Source: Gymnothorax reevesii
Taxonomy: Eukaryota > Chordata > Actinopteri > Anguilliformes > Muraenidae
Direction of reading: 5' to 3'
Assembly: GCA_029721435.1 (NCBI GenBank)
Contig: CM056583.1
Span: 53,981,620-54,045,619 of the forward strand
DNA: 64,000 nt
The notes under the pieces were generated by a model. That model had not been told where the DNA came from. It saw nothing but the letters and a program-made list of their open reading frames with translations, and ran no database searches. The translations under genes were made by a program, and so were the position numbers. Shown here piece by piece: positions 22,101 to 37,100 of this stretch. Position 1 is the stretch's first letter. Each line of letters starts with the position of its first letter.

Positions 22101-25100
22101 CACATCAGAGGAAACCTTTAAGCAGCAATGAATGAGTAGCTTAGACACAGTTGTATTAACTCCAGAAAAGAGTACTAGCATTTGCAGTTGGAGCTTGTTT
22201 GGAATTGGTGAGTGGAGAATTAGGGCTCTTTCTTTGGGTGCTTGTCACACGGTTTTCATTTTTTTAGGGCTTTTATAAAAGTATCCTGTATTAATGTATT
22301 CATTTCTTTTTTGTCTTTGCAGGCCAAACTGTTTCCAGATTGTAGTTCAGCACTTTAGCGAGGAGCCTTGTATCTTCTACTTTGCTGGAGAGGCTCCAGA
22401 ACAGGCCCAGGTCTGCATCCTGCTTATTTGTCTGGTGCACCGGTTATTAAAGTTAAAAATCACTGGCAGCATCTCTTCGGTCTTCAGGGCTGGCCTTCTG
22501 GCCCTGGCGTTCAGCTCACCTCTAACGTCTCTGTTCCTCCATCTCCAGACTGTGCTTTTGTAATGGTGTGTTGTATTTATGTGGTCATTCATTGTACCCT
22601 AATCTCTAATCTGGACACTTGCAGGACTGGATGAAGTGCCTGCAGACCTTCTGCAGTAATTTGAGGAAGCCCACTCAGCCCTCCTCAAACAAACGCCTTC
22701 GACAGGTACGGAGTTCTCTCGTGCACACTGCTTATACGCCATTGTGATGACGGCACGCCCACCAGCCAAAGTACAGCCTTCATAAGTAAGAACTCTGCAA
22801 GTGAACACAAGAGTGTTACACTGGCACTGCAATTTTGCGAGAGAAGTTTGTTCGCAATGTCATTCAGGTTTTATCTGTTAAAGGTAGTCATATGACATTG
22901 GGACATAGATGACAAAATCTTTTTGCTGCATGCATTTGAAAGCGATGATGCATTGTTGTTACTCTCAATGAAATTGGTAGGGACGGTAGAAGTGTTTCAG
23001 AGACATTTATAATAATCTTCATCTGTCTTTTTCGGCATACGCTTCTTGGGATGACAACAACCTCCAATGACGCATCCTGTGCTACTTTGTAGTGGGTAAA
23101 CAGTGGTTCACTTCTGGGGTGAATTTTGGGTTAGCCTGCCTTGGTTCTGCTTCCGTAGTAGAAAAGCAGTGCTTCAGTTATGGATCAGCTGTTCTTGACT
23201 CCACCACCCAGGTGGAAAAACCTTGGCTCAGTTTTTGTTCAGCTTTTTTTTTCAATCTGCTTCTTTTGTGGAAATGAAGCGACTCTGCTTGTGTTTGCCC
23301 CACCTGTCTAGTGTAGAGGTGCTGATTGTGTCTCGGTTTTCTGTCTCAGTGGAGTAGGAGTGGAGTGGTCAGTTTTAACGGAGCGGAGTACTACTTCATA
23401 ATGAAAAGCGTAACTCTCATTTCTCCTGGAGGTGAGCAGCTTAGTCCTGTACGTGGAGGAGGCCCACAAGCTCCCAGGCAAGCATTTCACCAACCCCTAC
23501 TGCAACATCTACTTGAACAGCGTGCAGGTGGCTAAGACGCACCCCAGAGAGGGCCAGAACCCCGTCTGGACTGAGGAGTTTATCTTCGAGTGAGTGTCCC
23601 TTTCCACTCAGCTGCCCTATTCTAGCCAGCTTGCCCAACTTATTATCCTTTAGGATTTTACTTCAGCCTGAAAAGAAGGTCTGCTGCGGAGTGAGCTGAT
23701 GATTAGCAGAAGTAAATGTGCTAAATCTGACTTAAAAATATACTGGCCAGTTGATCTCCAAAGATTTGCATTTGGCAGCTTGTGACCCACTTTGCAGGAC
23801 TTGCTTATTTGAACTTAAAACAGATGTTGCATTTTGATGCCCCCACCATATATGGCAGGGGCATATCGAGTCATCCTTGTCCATCTGTCCATACGTACGG
23901 GATGTTGTCTATCCATTTCTCCTCAAAAACTACTGGAAAGAATTCAACAAGCTTTGGTAAATGTTTTCTACATATATCGAGAATGTGCATCTTATTTTGT
24001 TTGAGAAAATTCGATAATTTCACAATTTTAGGAGCTTCACAAACTTTCGGTGGTGGGGGCATCAGTGTCTAAGGACGCACATTTTTAGTTTACTCTTAAG
24101 GAATGCATATTGCTTTTTCAGAATGTAAAATTGTGTAGAAATGATCATCTCATTCAACTATTTAACTTACTTTCTCTGGAAGAATTTTATTCGTCCTTGC
24201 ATATTATGCAAGGGAATGTTGCAATCGCTCTGTCAGTTTGTCTGTACATCCTTAAATGTTTTTTCCAGAGCCTAACTGGAAAACTGTTTGATATTTTCTT
24301 TTATAACAGGACACACACATCAGTCATGTGCTGGAGTACTGCCTTTTGCCATTTAGTAATATTTCCCATATCACATCCTTTTGGGAGCTGTGGGACAGGC
24401 CACCTTCTGATGGCTCATCTCTGAATTGCCTCTGACCCCTTTGTATTTTTGTAATAACTATTGTATTGTGGCTGTAAGTGTTGAATTCTGTCAGTCATCT
24501 TACTTATGTCACTAAATTATTGTTTCTTCTGTTCCACCAGTGACCTGTCCAGTGAAATAAACAGGTTTGAGATCAGCCTGAGCAACAAGACTAAGAAGAG
24601 CAAAGAGAGTGATATCTGTAAGCTCTTATTTAATGGCAATCTTAGGCATGTGTCTTTCTGGAGGTTTATGGGCAAGTGAAGGTAGTGTAGCAATGATATA
24701 CTCAATGGCCCAGCATAAATAAGTTAGCCCTCAATATTTCAGTTTTATTGCAAGGTCTTTACTAAGAAATGTCAATATACAATGTTCCTCAAAACTTTGG
24801 AATCACTTGTGCTTTTCACATTAATTTTAACAAAGACACCATGCGAATCTGCACCTCCAGCAACTTAGGGTCATCCCTTTCCTTTTTATAATGACAGTGC
24901 TCCCATTCACAAAGCCAGGCCCATAAGTGGTTTGTCCAGAGCAGTTTAGTGCTTGAATGGCACAAAAGCCCTGACGTGCACTCCATTTAAACACTGTTGC
25001 ATCCCATAGAAAGTCAATATCAAGCTAGGCATAATTTCACCACGTTGTGTAATGAGTTTCTGACTGGAATGGATGAAAATCCCTGCTTCAAAGTCTGACA

Positions 25101-28100
25101 TATAGTGCCATGCCTTCCCAAAAGAGTGTTGGCAATATCAGCAAAATAGGGGACAAACTTCACATTAGTTCTCATGCTTTTGAAATGAGATGTTTTCTCT
25201 GCTGGTGTTCACATACTTATGGCCATGTAGAATGAGTGTAGTTTCTCCTGTGGTGCCTCAGTCATGTTTGTTCTCCCACAGCCTCAGTAGACACAGTGTC
25301 TTTGCGCCCTGTTGCAGTGTTCATGCGGTGCCAGCTGAACCGGCTTCAGAGGGGCCAGATGATTGACGAGTGGTTCCCCCTCAGCTCCCACATCCCCCTA
25401 AAGGGAATCGAGCCCGGCTCCCTCCGAGTCAGAGCGCGCTACTCCATGGAGAAGATTATGCCTGAGGAGGAGTACAGCGAGTTCAAGGAGGTGGGAGAGC
25501 CGTTACCCAGTCACTGCTGCACAGACCTGTTTGCAGCATGATGCTGTAATATAACTGCGGTCATCCCATTACACTTCGCTGAAAAACTCGCCAAGATATT
25601 CAACGCACTGCTGCCAACGCTATTATGTTGCATTTTTTTGCATTCATTACAGCATAATAAGTGTCAGTTCCAGTCATAGTGAAACCTTTTTAAGTTGAGC
25701 CCAAAAGCTCTTGTGATTTATTTAACGGTTAACATTCCTTGCAAATGGAATGATTTCATTTGCATTCTTTTTATGAGTTACATTCTACAGTAGTGTGTGT
25801 TTTTTTAAGGTGATATTTTAAGAAGTGTTACCAAGTAACTATTGTCAGTATTAAGAGGTATTAAATCCAGCTTTAGAAAGATGAAGTCCTCCTTACTGTG
25901 TTGTTTCAGTCTCCTGGATTTGGTAATTTGGTAAAATTCTTCACCTCAGAGGTTGAGTTAATGATGGAAAGCAGATGGCTAAGTTTGTCTGTGAAGGTAA
26001 TGTATGATGGGACTTTAAATTTCTGACTGAAGTTCTGCATTGTGATGTGACTGACTAAATGCCCAGCTGGTCCTGCTGAGGGAGTTCCACGTGATCTACG
26101 CTCTGGCCCACGTGTGTGGGCAGGACCGCACCTTACTGGCCAGCATTCTGCTCAGAATATTTCGGCACGAGAAGGTTGAGGCTCCCCTGTTGAGGACACT
26201 CAACGACCGGGAGATCAGCATGGAGGGTGAGGACTAAGGAGTGGAATAAGCCCATTTGCAGTCCACTTTCAGTGTATTTCTCAAAACTGTGCCTTCTGTT
26301 TTCAGATACTGGCGTGAAATGATGTTCAAATTACCCTGTATAGATGGACACTCATTTGGAAATGTAAATTTTCAACTAATTTCATACTTTTCTTTACCAA
26401 ATAAAGTATAACTGAATGCCTGAGCAAACATTCAAGGTGGCAATCCATTTAACCGTTTATTCATTTAATCGGCGAAATGATCAGCAATCAGCGAGGCACT
26501 GACTGGAACCCCTTGCATATTGTCCATGACACGTTCATTTGGCTCCACCTCATCATCCTCAGTGACATGTTACCAGTTCTACGCGGAGCCCTATTGTGAT
26601 TAGGGAGTTTCCGCTAACTCCCCTGAAACGCGTACGCGAATGTTCATCTTTTGTGCGTTGACCACAAAACAGCAGTTGAATAACAGATAGGCATTCACAT
26701 ACTAGCTTGCGAATTACTTTCTATTTAGAGTAATGAAGCTCGAGGGCAGGCCTATTAATAGATTTGTGGTAAACGACAGCAATAAATCATTGGATAACCA
26801 CATGACTACGCAATAGCTTATTCGCACAATAGTTATTTTGCGAATGGTTAAACTACATTTTGTACATACCCATTTTCCTCTACCACAGGGGCTGCAATAA
26901 CTATTCTCGGTATAAGCTTACACCCAGTACAAGTTATATCTTGTTCATGCATGTGGGCCTTAATGTGTATAATAACATGAATGTGTTATAATACAAGGGT
27001 TCTCAGCCTTGCCTACTTCAAGGCTCACCTATTCAGATTTGTTATGGGCCAGGGCCACTGAAAAATAAATCTCAAATTTAATCGCTAATAAATTCTAAGG
27101 CCATTTCTGAAATTTCGTTTCGTTTGACGGAGGCATTGTCCACAGTTTCTTTTGCAGCAGCCTCCCCAGTCATCCAGGGGCACATATCCACTGCAGCTGG
27201 CAGCACCAATCCCTCTGCTATCGCAAAGGTTTTCTAAGTCTCTGCTGTGCGTCTCGCTACCGAATAGCTGACTTTTAATGCACCTTTAGATTGTGTGACC
27301 AAAGAAGCGATAGACCTTTTCTGTATTTTTGGCCCATTTTTACCTCCGCCAACAAAGTTGGGGCGGAAGTTATGTTTTCGCCCGTTTGTTTGTTTGTCTA
27401 TTGTGAACAACGTAACTCAAAAAGTAATGCACGGATTTTGTCTGTGGGTGCATTGCTATTACATCGAGGATGGACCCTATCGATTTTCACCGCGGTCACT
27501 GGAATAATATGACCGCCATGGCAGCCATGTTGAAATCCTACCACACGCGATAACTCAAAAAGTAATGCATGGATTTGTCTGAAATTTTGTTGGTGGATTG
27601 CTATTATATCAATGATGGACTCTTTTGATTTTCACCGCGATCAGTGAAACAATATGCCCGCCACGGCAGCCATCTTGAAATCCTATCACACGTCATAACT
27701 CAACTTTGCTCCCACTCATGCACATTTGGATTGTGCTGCCTTGGCGGAGGTTTGCACTCTTGAGTGCCTCTCTAGTTTTCCTTTTTTTTGCTTCACTTAT
27801 TCACCTAACCACAGCCTACCGGGTAGCTTATCCGTCAACGAACTGATCATCTCAAATTTACGACGTTGTTTGAGGATGGATTTTAATATCTGATTAAATA
27901 TTAATATATTATATAATATATAATATAATATATTATATTTATATAAATATAAATATTTTATTGCTTAATTTGTAGTTAAACATCTAATTTCCATCAGATC
28001 ATTAATTAAGAAAAATATTTTGCATGCTAAAGTGAGTGGCCCACTTAAATTTGAAACCATCTTGCAGCCCACCAGAGGGCGCTTACGGCTCACACATGGA

Positions 28101-31100
28101 CCCCGGCCCAGTGGTTGAGAAACACTTGTTATGATGTGAGTCAAGCCACTTTCACACCGGACGTAAAACAAATTTTTCGCACGACAGATTACAGTCGAAG
28201 TCAATGCAAAGGCACGAATACACGCAAAACCCGGTGTGAAAGCGGCTCAATGCTTAAAAAGTTGACGTAGCGTGCTGAGTGTTCTCTCGTTTACATGTTC
28301 ATATTATTTTTTTCCTCGAGATGAGGCGACGACGCTGTTTCGCGCCACTACCCTGGCCAGCACACTGATGGAGCAGTACATGAAGGCCACGGCCACAGGC
28401 TTCGTACACCATGCCCTCAAAGACACCATCCTGAAGATCATGGAGTGCAAGCAGTCCTGCGAGGTGCGTCCTGTATTCTTGTTAACATCACCTTAAAATG
28501 TTATGCTTTGGGCAATGTCTCTCAGGCCTTTGTAAAAGTCAAACACCATGAGACCCTAGTGGCCATTTCAGAATTCAGGAAATCAAGTACTGCATTTGGG
28601 CATAAAGATCATCATTAAAAGACATGATCATAAAAGCATTATCTCAGCTGAAAATAATTAGAGAGGGGGACCTGTCGACCTAATGCAGCCCCATCATATT
28701 GACTACCTTCCATGTCTAATTTTTTTATTTTACACTAAAAAAATATATATAAATGCTCCATGACAAATATTGATGCCACATGGAGTTAACAACTCTAAAT
28801 GAGCATATGCTGACTTACTTACAATAGGGATATTTCTCTTGATTTGTGTACCCTTTTTTTAATCCATCTCTCTGTCAGTGAGCTTTTGCTCAGTGATGCA
28901 GTGATTACACTCAGTACGTGGCTGCGGATCAGACAGAATGAGCAGTACCCAGACACTCCTTATACTGGGGACAATAAAAGGCCACCCCAAAATGTCAAAT
29001 TTTGTCAAAAGTCATCATGCTTCAGATGTCCCAGGTCATGCGGGAACGTGCCATTGGCATGCTGGATGCAGGGATGTCCACCAGAACAGTCGCTGTGCAG
29101 CTGAATGTTAACTATCGGATAATAGGCTGTTTGAGAGTTCATTTCCGACAGACGACCAGTACTGCAAATCGACCTCATCCACGTCAGCTATGTGTGACCA
29201 CACCAGCACAAGATCGCTCCATCTGGCTCGTCCACCTGCGGTATCGGCTTAGATCAGTGACACGCGCAACTGATGGGACCGTTGGTCTACACAACAGACA
29301 CATCACACCACAGACAGTCCGTAACCGCCTGCGAGAGGCCCACTTGCATGCTCTGCGTCCTCACCATGGCCTGGATCTCACCGCTGTCCCATGCGAGTCG
29401 GAACCGACTCGCATGGGCAAACGCACACGTTCGATGGCTCTTGGAATGCTGGAGCAGAGTGCTAATCACAGACTAATCCCAGTTCCAGTTTTTTGTTAAT
29501 AAAAACTAAAAAATTTGACATGGGGCGTTTATATTTTGTTCAGTGTACTTAATCACCAGTTTGATTAAAAACCAGTTCAGGCAAAGGTGAAGACATCATC
29601 ATGATTGTTTGCTAAGGAAATTTTAACGGATAGTAAAATGTTAAGATAACCTTTTCTAGTGCACCCTATACTTTCCTTAGCAAAATATTTAGACAACCTT
29701 TCCTGCACTCCCTACATTTCCCACTGTGTTTTGTTTTTAAGAATCTACATTAAACCTACCAAGCTAACGGCAAAACATAGACGAGACTGCTTGTTCTGTT
29801 TACCGCCACTAGACTGCTCTGAACTGAGTTGTATGTGGAAAAAAATTTGTTTATAAAGTAGCCAGCTGCCCGACGTCCTTGATTCTGTGGTGAATAATGT
29901 TAACAGCTGAAATTTTTGTGACAGAACTCATTCTGGATATCATAAAATAAAAAAGTTCTGCTTATTCTGTTAAGCATTCAGTTTTTTTTGTATTCCCTTT
30001 GAATTTTTTTACATTATGTTTTTGTAAAAAAAAAAAAAAAAAAAGGCATCTCCTGTTCCATTCGGACCCGGAATGTCCAGTCAGCGAACTATGTGCAAGC
30101 ATACTCGCACAAGACAAATGCTGCAGACTTGGGAGAGCAAGACCATTCACAGTTCACCTCAGAAACGTGCCAGTCAGCCGCCACTGCTTTGCATGAGTAG
30201 GTTTGAACCTCGCGTTCACAGAATGAGGTTGAGGGAATCCCAAATATGTGCCTGCTCAGAATGCAACAAATAAGCACCCAGATGGCCAGTAGGCGGCACC
30301 TGAGCAACGAACAATGTTAACCCAACTGTATCCCTCCCATTTCCCTGTGCAGCACAAGTGAAATATTTTACAAATCGTATTTACTTAGCTGGGCGTGCAC
30401 TGCTGACACTTAGTTCAGACTTTTACGGGACTACGGTGAGATAGTCTTTAGAAGTTCCATCAGACTTTCGCCTTGCCCATCATTTTGACGGATGGGGTCG
30501 GAAAAAATGTCATTATCTATTATTACCAGTCATTTTAATTTACGCTTTATAATGATAATGAATCGCGCCCTATTTGATGGTATTTAATTTTATAAAAACA
30601 ATTTGACCGCAATAACATTTAGTATAAACTAGTAGCATGCAGAGCATGTTTGGGGTGAGCAAATTTCGAGCGGTTGGTTGATGACCGACAAACAGGGGGC
30701 GCATTGAGCTGACTAATGAGGGTCTCGCGCGCTGTGGGCACTCGCCCCAACTACATACTTGGCACCTATGCATTTATTATCATAATGCTGTTTTTATGGA
30801 GAAAAGGTGAACAAAGAAACTGACTGAGTTGTCACTTTTCATGTCACTGCGACATAAAGCAGATTAATTTTTTTTTTTTTTCCCCTGCATGGCTGGTGAT
30901 AAAAATACTCTGGGACTAAGTATTAAGTAACTGTGATTTTGACCAATGGATAAATAATGTTCTAGAGCTGAGCTTCCTAAGCTTGTGCTATGCAATCTAT
31001 AGGTCTGAGAGTTTTCACTACAGCACAAACAAAACGCACCTCATTCCACATCACGCACATTTTTAGAGCTGGTAATTTGAGAACTATCAAATTGGAGTTG

Positions 31101-34100
31101 ATGTGAAAAGCTGCTGAATCTTCTTATGCAGATGAGACACCCTTGCTCTAGTGAATTGAAACTCTAAATATCCTTGTAGGTGGTTGTTGAAGAACTGTTT
31201 TCAGACCAAATCCGCATTTAGTTTTGTAAATGCCGCAGATGCATGAAATTCCATAATCTGCTTTCTGTCCTCAGCTGAATCCTTCCAAACTGGAGAAGAA
31301 TGAAGATGTGAGCTTGAATCTGGCCCATCTCCTCAACATTTTGTCAGAGTTGGTAGAAAAAATATTCATGGCTGCTGAGATCCTTCCACCGTAAGTAGTT
31401 GCTTCTCATGTCATATCAAATCTCAAGTCAGCATTTGAAACAGGCAACATCCTTTTGGTTAAGGTGTTTTACTGGGAGGCAGATGGTTGGTGCTTCAAAC
31501 CCTGCGTCAGTAACAGAAAGATCATAGCAGTTCTTGGGTTCTTGAGAAAGGTTCTCAACTCCCATTGCTATCAAAGGGATTGGCCTGCTGGTTGGGATGT
31601 CACTTTTGACGAAAAGCATCAGCTGAAAAACTGTAATGTAATGAATATCTTATTTTTTTATAGTCCACTATTGTGAAAATCGATCAATTCTTATAAAATT
31701 GATTATGTTTTTGTTGGTGAATGCTCCAAAAAGTAATGGCTTTTGTCTCCAATGAATTGTTGTGAATTGTTCTGCATTCTGAAATTTTAGAGTGTAAATA
31801 TCATTGTTTATATTATGTCCTTATTAGTCACCTATTTACTCCCTTGGAAAACAAGTTTCGGAAGGAGTGTTCTTGCATTGTGTCTGTCCACCTGTGGGTG
31901 TATGTGACGAACTTACAAAAAGCTCATGCACAGTGCAGTACACTGCAGTTACCTGCAGTGTTGTTAAAGACATGTGCCGAAGGGGTCTTAAATCATGCCC
32001 TACGGCAAGCCGCTGCCAACGGCGCGGCAAATTCTACCATTCCCTATGGTAAGCCGGTGCCAGCGGCATGGATGACCATTCACAGCCCGACGAAAACACA
32101 AAATCAGTTGACAATCGCAGTGATGGGCCACCTGTATTTCAATACTTTATATTGTGGAATTTTCGGGAAAAGTATTCCATAGAAACGCGAAAATTTTGTA
32201 TAAAAGTATTCCATTGGGAATGAGTTAAGTGCCAAGTTTTGTTGTCTTTTATAATTAGTTTAATGTCATGTTCTGCTTTTAATTTTCCTTATTATCTTTC
32301 CGTTCAGGTTCTGTTTTGAAATCACTCCATTATTTAATTTTATTTTTTATCCCCTGGTATATATGGGTGCGGCTGTCCATGCGTCCGTCCGTCCATCTGT
32401 CCGCTTTTCGTTTCCGGAGCATAACTTGAAAATTGTTCAACAGTTTTCCACAAAACTTGGTGGGCACATTAGTCATGACGCGACGTGGTGCCTTTTGCTA
32501 ATCCCAAGTTGATGACGTGGGGCCGGGGATATGCCATCTCCTGATGGCTCTTGTTTTTCCTTTGCATTGCAGGACATTGCGATTCATTTATGGATGTTTA
32601 CAGAAGTCTGTGCAGCAGAAGTGGCCCAGAAATACAACCATGAGAACTAGAGTTGTGAGGTAAAGTATTGGGGTCACTCCATACTAAACTGTTCAAATGT
32701 GTTACAATGGTGATGAAAATTCAAATACACCTTTTCCAAAGTTTTTCATGGCAGTGGTGAAACCCCATCCATGGGCATCACAAAGAAGCAAGCAAGAAGA
32801 TGAACCGAGTGATCACCTCATTTCAGTGACCCCATAATATGCAAAAGTGGCAGGTGTTGTGGGTGTAACGAGGACACGAGAGATATTGAATTCCTGAAAA
32901 TCTGATAAATTTCAAAGTCAATTCTTCTGTATGATAAATGGTCTCATTCTATCAGTAACATTTATGGACAATTACGTCCAGTCAGTGTTATTCGTATGTA
33001 TTGTCCTCAATGTTCGTACCGTTCACCTGGCTACAGTGCAAAGCATCGTTACCTCTGCCCACAAAGTTTATTTGTTTGTTTGTTTGTCTGTCTGTCTGTT
33101 TTCGGACAACATAACTCCAAAAGTAATGGACGGCATTGGCTGAAATTTTGTGGGTGCATTGCTCTTACATCAAGGATGGGCCCTATTGATCTTCACCGTG
33201 ATCAGTGAAACAATATGGCCGGCATGGCAGCTATCTTGAATTTGTAAGACACGCGGTAACTCAACTTTGCTCCCACTTATGAAGATTGGGATTGTGCTGC
33301 CTTGGCGGAGGTTTGCACTCTGAGTGCCCCTAGTTAAAATTTTGTAACTGGTTACCTGTCGCTCTAAGTCACCAAAGGAATATATTATTTTATTCACAAG
33401 ATGGCATTTCAAAGAATATAAAAATGAAATAATAAATAAGGTGGCAAAATAGAGTAATTTTCTCATAGACTTCAGCAGCATTGAACTTCTTTCTACAACC
33501 AGCGACGTCGGCATCTGCTCGCCATTAAATATAATGCAAATTTTATGAAATTTCCGCATCGGCTTGACTTTTTACATGCGGATGGTGCGCCCATATCTTT
33601 ATACAGACTATGCACAAGACACATATATTCTTTATGTTTTAATGGTCGTAACACAATTTTAGGACACGGAAAAATTTTCTTTTTTCAATCATTATTGTTA
33701 AAATATGGTATATATGATTGTCTGCTGCCTTATGAAATTTTGATGCAGGTAGTGAGTGCCTTAGTTTGCCTAGGTCATCTTTACGCCATTTGCATACATT
33801 ATATAAATTAACCCACAGGTCTGGATGTAACGTGAGGACACAACTGGTTATGCCCACAGCGGTCATTTCAAATTGCATTCTGATCAAACGAGTCCTGGTA
33901 ACTTGATGCAGACAATTGAAATCATTATTATTTTATTTCACTTTCTTTCGAAGTATCAACAGACATGTCATAAGCATTTCATGGAGTTGGCTGCCAAATT
34001 TTGTAACAAAATATGTTATTCACAGTGCCTTGGCTGACATCAGGACACCACTTTTTCTGCTATGTTGTTGGACCGATGACTCATATGTATATCTTCAAAT

Positions 34101-37100
34101 TGGGAGTGAATAAACATGAACGATGCAAATCATTTAATTTTCTCAGAAAAAATTTTATTGACCATTCTTATACAACACAGTGCATTGTACACTTTAGTAT
34201 GAAGTGACCCATTGCTAATATGAGGGCTGCAAGGCAGTTTGTTTTAATTGCTATTACAAAACCCAAAACCAGTGCAGTTGGCATGTTGTGTAAATCGTAA
34301 ATAAAAACAGTATACAATGTTTTGCATTCCTTTTCAACCTATATTCAATTTAATAGACTGCAATGACAAGTTACTTAATGTTAGAACAGGTAAACTTTGT
34401 AATTTTTTGCAAATATTAGCTCATTTGGAAGTAGATGCCTGCAACACGTTTCAAAAAAGCTGGCACAAGTCGCAAAAAAACACAGAGAGAGGTGAGGAAT
34501 GCTCATCAAACACTTATTTGGAACATCCCACAGGTGAACGGGCTAATTAGGAACAGGTGGGTGCCATGATTGGGTATAAAAGCAGCTTCCCTGAAATGCT
34601 CAGTCATTCACAAACAAGGATGGGGCGAAGGTCACCACTTAATGAACAAATGCGTGAGCTGATTGTTGAACAGTTTAAAAACAACATTCTTCAACGAGCT
34701 ATTGCAGGAAATTTCATCATCTACGGTCTGTAATATCGTCAAAAGGTTCAGAGAATCTGGAGGAATCACTGCACGTAAGCGACAAGGCCGAAAACCAACA
34801 TTGAATGCCCATGACCTTTGATCCCTCAGGCAGTACTGCATCAAAAACCAACATCAGTGTGTAAAGGACATCACCACATGGGCTCAGGAACACTTCAGAA
34901 AACCACTGTCAGTAACTACAGTTCGTCGCTACATCTGGAAGTGCAAGTTAAAACTCTACAATGCAAAGCGAAAGCTATTTATCAACAGCACCCAGAAACG
35001 CCGCCGGCTTCGCTGGGTCCAAGCTCATCTAAGATGGACTGATGCAAAGTGGAAAAGTGTTCTGTGGTCTGACGAGTCCACATTTCAAATTGTTTTTGGA
35101 AACTGTGGATGTTGTGTCCTCCGGACCAAAGAGGAAAAGAACCATCTGGACTGTTATAGGCGCAAAGTTCAGAAGCCAGCATCTGTGATTGTATGGGGGT
35201 GTATTAGTGCCCAAGGCATGGGGAACTTACACATATGTGAAGGCACCATTAATGCTGAAAGGTACATACAGGTTTTGGAGCAACATATGTTGCCATCCAA
35301 GCAACTTCTTTTTCATGGACGCCCCTGCTTATTTCAGCAAGACAATGCCAAGCCACATTCTGCGCGTGTTACAACAGCATGGGTCCGTAGTAAAAGAGTG
35401 CAGGTACTGCCTGCCTGTAGTCCAGACCTGTCTCCCATTGAAAATGTGTGGCGCATTATGAAGCGTAAAATACGACAACGGAGACCCCGCACTGTTGAAC
35501 AACTTAAGCTGTACATCAAGCCAGAATGGGAAAGAGTACCACCTGAAAAGCTTCAAAAATTGGTCTCCTCAGTTCCCAAACGTTTACTGAGTGTCGTTAA
35601 AAAGAAAGGCGATGTAACACAGTGGTAAAAAGGCCCCTGTGCCAACTTTTTTGCAATGTGTTGCTGCCTTTAAATTCTAAGTTAATGATTATTTACAAAA
35701 AAAAAAAAAAAGTTTCTCAGTTTGAACATTAAACGTCTTGTCTTTGCAGTGTATTCAATTGAATATAAGTTGAAAAGGATTTGCAAATCATTGTATTCTG
35801 TTTTTATCTACGATTTGCATAACGTGCCAACTTCACTGGTTTTGGGTTTTGTACAAGGATGCACCATTTTCGCAAAATGATTACATTTGTTGTCTTATTC
35901 CAAATGAACCATCCCTAAGAGTGGAGGGAAATATTGTATTCTCTCACATTGGGCATTATTTGGTAACATTCATGCAAAGCTGACACTGTTGTTCGCACTT
36001 TCAGTGGTTTTGTCTTCCTGCGCCTGATCTGCCCTGCAATCCTCAACCCAAGGATGTTCAACATAATCGCTGGTGAGATGCTCATCAGATGAACATTTCA
36101 GCGTCAGCCTCTGGTGTGATGTTCAGATATTGGGCTCGTCATTGAGGTTCTCTCACTGTAAACTTATTTTCCTGAACAGACCCCCCATCCTCCACTGCTG
36201 CACGGACGCTTACGCTCGTTGCCAAATCTGTCCAGAACCTGGCAAATCTGGTTGAGTTTGGTGCAAAGGTGAAGCCAGCCTTTACCATAAGCTGCTTTGT
36301 GTGTCTTTTCACTTGTCGTCATTTATCTGTTAGCAACTCGAGTAATGTGTCATATGCCAAGACCTCATGAAGTTCTACCATTGGTCATTACCTTATTTAG
36401 ATGGGGCACTTAATACTGAGGGATACTTGGAGTTGGGTACTGTGCTTAAATAAGCCTAGGATAGTTTTGCCATGGCAAAACACTTTGAATGTTGTGAATT
36501 TACTTGAATATCAATGAACTTGGAGCCTGTATTTCAGATTTTTGTGTGTATTTGTGTCGTAGCCTCTATTTTCATATTGAATGACATTTGTGTTATTTTT
36601 TTCCCACACCAGGAGCCCTATATGGAAGGGGTCAATCCTTTCATCAAGAACAACAAGCACCGAATGATCATGTTTTTGGATGAACTTGGCGTGAGTCAGC
36701 TAGTGTTTATCTCTCATGGCCTTTTCGACATTCTGTCTGCTGTCAGACATAAATATAGAATTGTTGTATCATTTTGCACTGAGGCCAAGCAGTTTGTGAG
36801 TGAAATTGTAATGAATATTTACATGGGTTCTGCCTGTGTTGATAACACCCTGATATGTTTGTGGTTTAGAGGGTCTCAGAGTCCTGTGCTTCCTGTCCTA
36901 TTCTCTGCAGAATGTCCCTGATCTTCCTGACACTACAGAGCACTTTAGAACTGATCTGTCCCGCGACCTCGCTGCCCTGCACGAAATGTGTGTCAGCCAC
37001 TCGGACGAGCTCCGCACCCTAAGCAACGAGCGGGGAGCGCAGCAGGTGTGCCTGTGCATGTGATTATGTTCGCGTGTGTGTATGTGTGGGCGCGTGCGTA

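Noticed and set aside
27890..27960. AT-only stretch as a replication origin or matrix attachment site
   Set aside because: Low complexity inside a hAT-type element; nothing beyond composition supports such a role.
33170..33559. 129-codon minus-strand open frame
   Set aside because: It lies largely across the antisense of a hairpin-headed repeat and has no recognisable domain.
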